From: Bacteroidota bacterium
GTDB lineage: Bacteria > Bacteroidota > Bacteroidia > Bacteroidales > Rikenellaceae
DNA: 6,471 bases
Direction: 5' to 3'
NCBI GenBank assembly: GCA_023443765.1
Contig: JAEZTA010000073.1
Coordinates: forward strand, 1 to 6,471
The notes beneath the pieces were generated by a model. The model searched no databases. It saw only the letters and a list, made by a program, of their open reading frames with translations, and had not been told where the DNA came from. How positions within the stretch are numbered: position 1 is the first letter of the stretch; the number at the start of each line of letters is the position of its first letter. Position numbers and translations under genes: made by a program. Shown piece by piece: positions 5,351 through 6,471 of the stretch.

Positions 5351-6471
5351 ATGTACGGGAAAATCAAGGAGTACCTGCAGCATGAACTCGCCGAAATCGA
5401 GGCCGCAGGGCTTTACAAACGGGAACGGATCATCGCTTCGCCCCAGCGGGCCGAGATCGAGGTTGCAGGTCGGAAGGTGCTTAACTTCTGCGCCAACAAT
5501 TACCTCGGTCTTTCGGACAATCCGCGGCTGATCGAAGCCGCCAAACGCGCCATGGACAACCGTGGCTACGGCATGTCGTCGGTGCGCTTCATCTGCGGCT
5601 GCCAGGACATCCACAAGGAGCTGGAAAAGGTCATCGCCGACTATTTCGGTACGGAGGACACGATCCTCTACGCCGCCTGCTTCGACGCCAACGGCGGTGT
5701 GTTCGAGCCGCTCTTCTCGGAGGAGGACGCCATCATTTCCGATTCGCTCAACCACGCCTCGATCATCGACGGTGTACGTCTGTGCAAAGCGGTGCGTTAC
5801 CGTTACGCCAATGCGGACATGGGCGAACTGGAGGAGTGCCTGAAGAAGGCGCAGGCCCAGCGTTTCCGCATTGTGGTCACCGACGGCGTCTTCTCGATGG
5901 ACGGCAACGCCGCGCCGCTCGACAAAATCTGCGCTCTGGCTGCGAAGTACGATGCGCTGGTGATGGTCGACGAGTGCCACTCGGCGGGCGTGCTGGGCAA
6001 GACGGGCCGCGGCATCACCGAACTGTACGACCTGCGCGGGCAGGTGGACATCCTCACGGGTACGCTCGGCAAGGCCTTTGGCGGCGCCGTGGGCGGATTC
6101 ACCACCGGCCGCAAGGAGATCATCGACATGCTGCGCCAGCGTTCGCGTCCCTATCTCTTCTCCAACTCGCTGCCCCCTGCCGTGGTCGGCGCCGGGATCG
6201 AGACCTTCAAAATGCTGACCGAGAGCAGCGAACTGCACGACCGCCTGGTCGCCAACGTCGAACATTTCCGCGCCGGGATGATGGCTGCGGGCTTCGATAT
6301 CAAACCTACCCAGTCGGCCATTTGCGCCGTGATGCTCTACGACGCCAAGTTGTCGCAGGAGTTTGCCGCGAAGTTGCAGGACGAAGGCGTTTTCGTCACG
6401 GGATTCTACTACCCCGTGGTTCCGAAAGGTCAGGCGCGCATCCGCGTGCAGGTCTCCGCAGGCCACACGAC
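5351..6471 (+). CDS. kbl: Glycine C-acetyltransferase (2-amino-3-ketobutyrate CoA ligase), 3' end beyond window
   Basis: Kbl is a PLP-dependent alpha-oxoamine synthase that cleaves 2-amino-3-ketobutyrate with CoA to glycine and acetyl-CoA, the second step of threonine catabolism after threonine dehydrogenase; it works as a cytoplasmic homodimer. The window holds 373 codons; the E. coli protein has 398 residues, so about 25 are missing at the C-terminus. Visible motifs: NFCANNYLGLSDNP (45-58), SSVRFICGCQDIHKELE (76-92), CFDANGG (110-116), SLNHASIIDGVRLCKA (132-147; His135 stacks on PLP), TDGVFSMDG (177-185), VDECH (Asp207 and His210), and TGTLGKAFGG with the PLP-binding Lys241. RQRSRPYLFSNSLPPA and the late GFYYPVVPKGQARIRVQ match Kbl closely over BioF or other family members. 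The ATG at 5351 aligns with the usual N-terminus and has an A-rich leader, no Shine-Dalgarno site. Divergent from galE; no threonine dehydrogenase gene is in the window. Confidence 0.96.
   Translation, partial: MYGKIKEYLQHELAEIEAAGLYKRERIIASPQRAEIEVAGRKVLNFCANNYLGLSDNPRLIEAAKRAMDNRGYGMSSVRFICGCQDIHKELEKVIADYFGTEDTILYAACFDANGGVFEPLFSEEDAIISDSLNHASIIDGVRLCKAVRYRYANADMGELEECLKKAQAQRFRIVVTDGVFSMDGNAAPLDKICALAAKYDALVMVDECHSAGVLGKTGRGITELYDLRGQVDILTGTLGKAFGGAVGGFTTGRKEIIDMLRQRSRPYLFSNSLPPAVVGAGIETFKMLTESSELHDRLVANVEHFRAGMMAAGFDIKPTQSAICAVMLYDAKLSQEFAAKLQDEGVFVTGFYYPVVPKGQARIRVQVSAGHT

Noticed and set aside
5342..6466. 374-codon minus-strand open frame opposite kbl
   Set aside because: The plus strand encodes Kbl with all PLP-site motifs; the minus frame is His/Val/Asp-rich shadow coding.
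5351..6471. BioF (8-amino-7-oxononanoate synthase) as an alternative identity for kbl
   Set aside because: FICGCQDIHKELE, CFDANGG, RQRSRPYLFSNSL and FYYPVVPKGQARIR match Kbl almost residue for residue, which BioF does not.

Overview
This 6.5 kb window reads as ordinary chromosome from a GC-rich member of the Bacteroidales. Three things point there: the FtsW, L25, Hsp15-like and Kbl proteins have Bacteroidetes-type sequences; promoters fit the Bacteroidetes pattern (TTTG, about 20 nt, then TAnnTTTG) rather than TTGACA/TATAAT; and start codons are mostly preceded by A/T-rich sequence instead of Shine-Dalgarno sites. GC-rich genes with AT-rich gaps suggest an Alistipes-like (Rikenellaceae) organism; the genus is inference. 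No tRNA, rRNA, mobile element, CRISPR array or phage gene was seen.

Layout. Left arm, plus strand: the 3' end of ftsW (1-393), then 6 nt later an S4-domain Hsp15/RqcP-like gene (400-795), ending in a shared bidirectional terminator. Middle, minus strand, read right to left: galE (5121-4093) with its own promoter and terminator; then rplY (3884-3312) and pth (3296-2733), which form an operon with its own promoter and a structured leader of about 85 nt; then a strong hairpin; then a large MscS-family channel gene (2615-822) converging on the S4 gene. Right arm, plus strand: kbl (5351 to the window end, incomplete), divergent from galE across a 229-nt gap that holds promoters for both. No gene-free stretch exceeds 300 nt.

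How the genes work together. rplY, pth and the S4-domain gene all act on the 50S subunit or on peptidyl-tRNA: L25 binds 5S rRNA, Pth frees tRNA from drop-off peptides, and Hsp15/RqcP proteins bind stalled 50S-peptidyl-tRNA. galE supplies UDP-galactose-type sugars for envelope glycans, ftsW builds septal peptidoglycan, the MscS protein protects against osmotic downshock, and kbl is the second step of threonine-to-glycine catabolism.

The most interesting signal is not a gene. The rplY leader can fold into two stacked stems around a purine-rich internal loop. That loop resembles part of loop E of 5S rRNA, the known L25 binding site, so it is a candidate for autogenous control by molecular mimicry. 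Smaller points are a convergent terminator whose paired arms contain both genes' stop codons, a non-tyrosine gate residue in GalE, and the absence of murG after ftsW.
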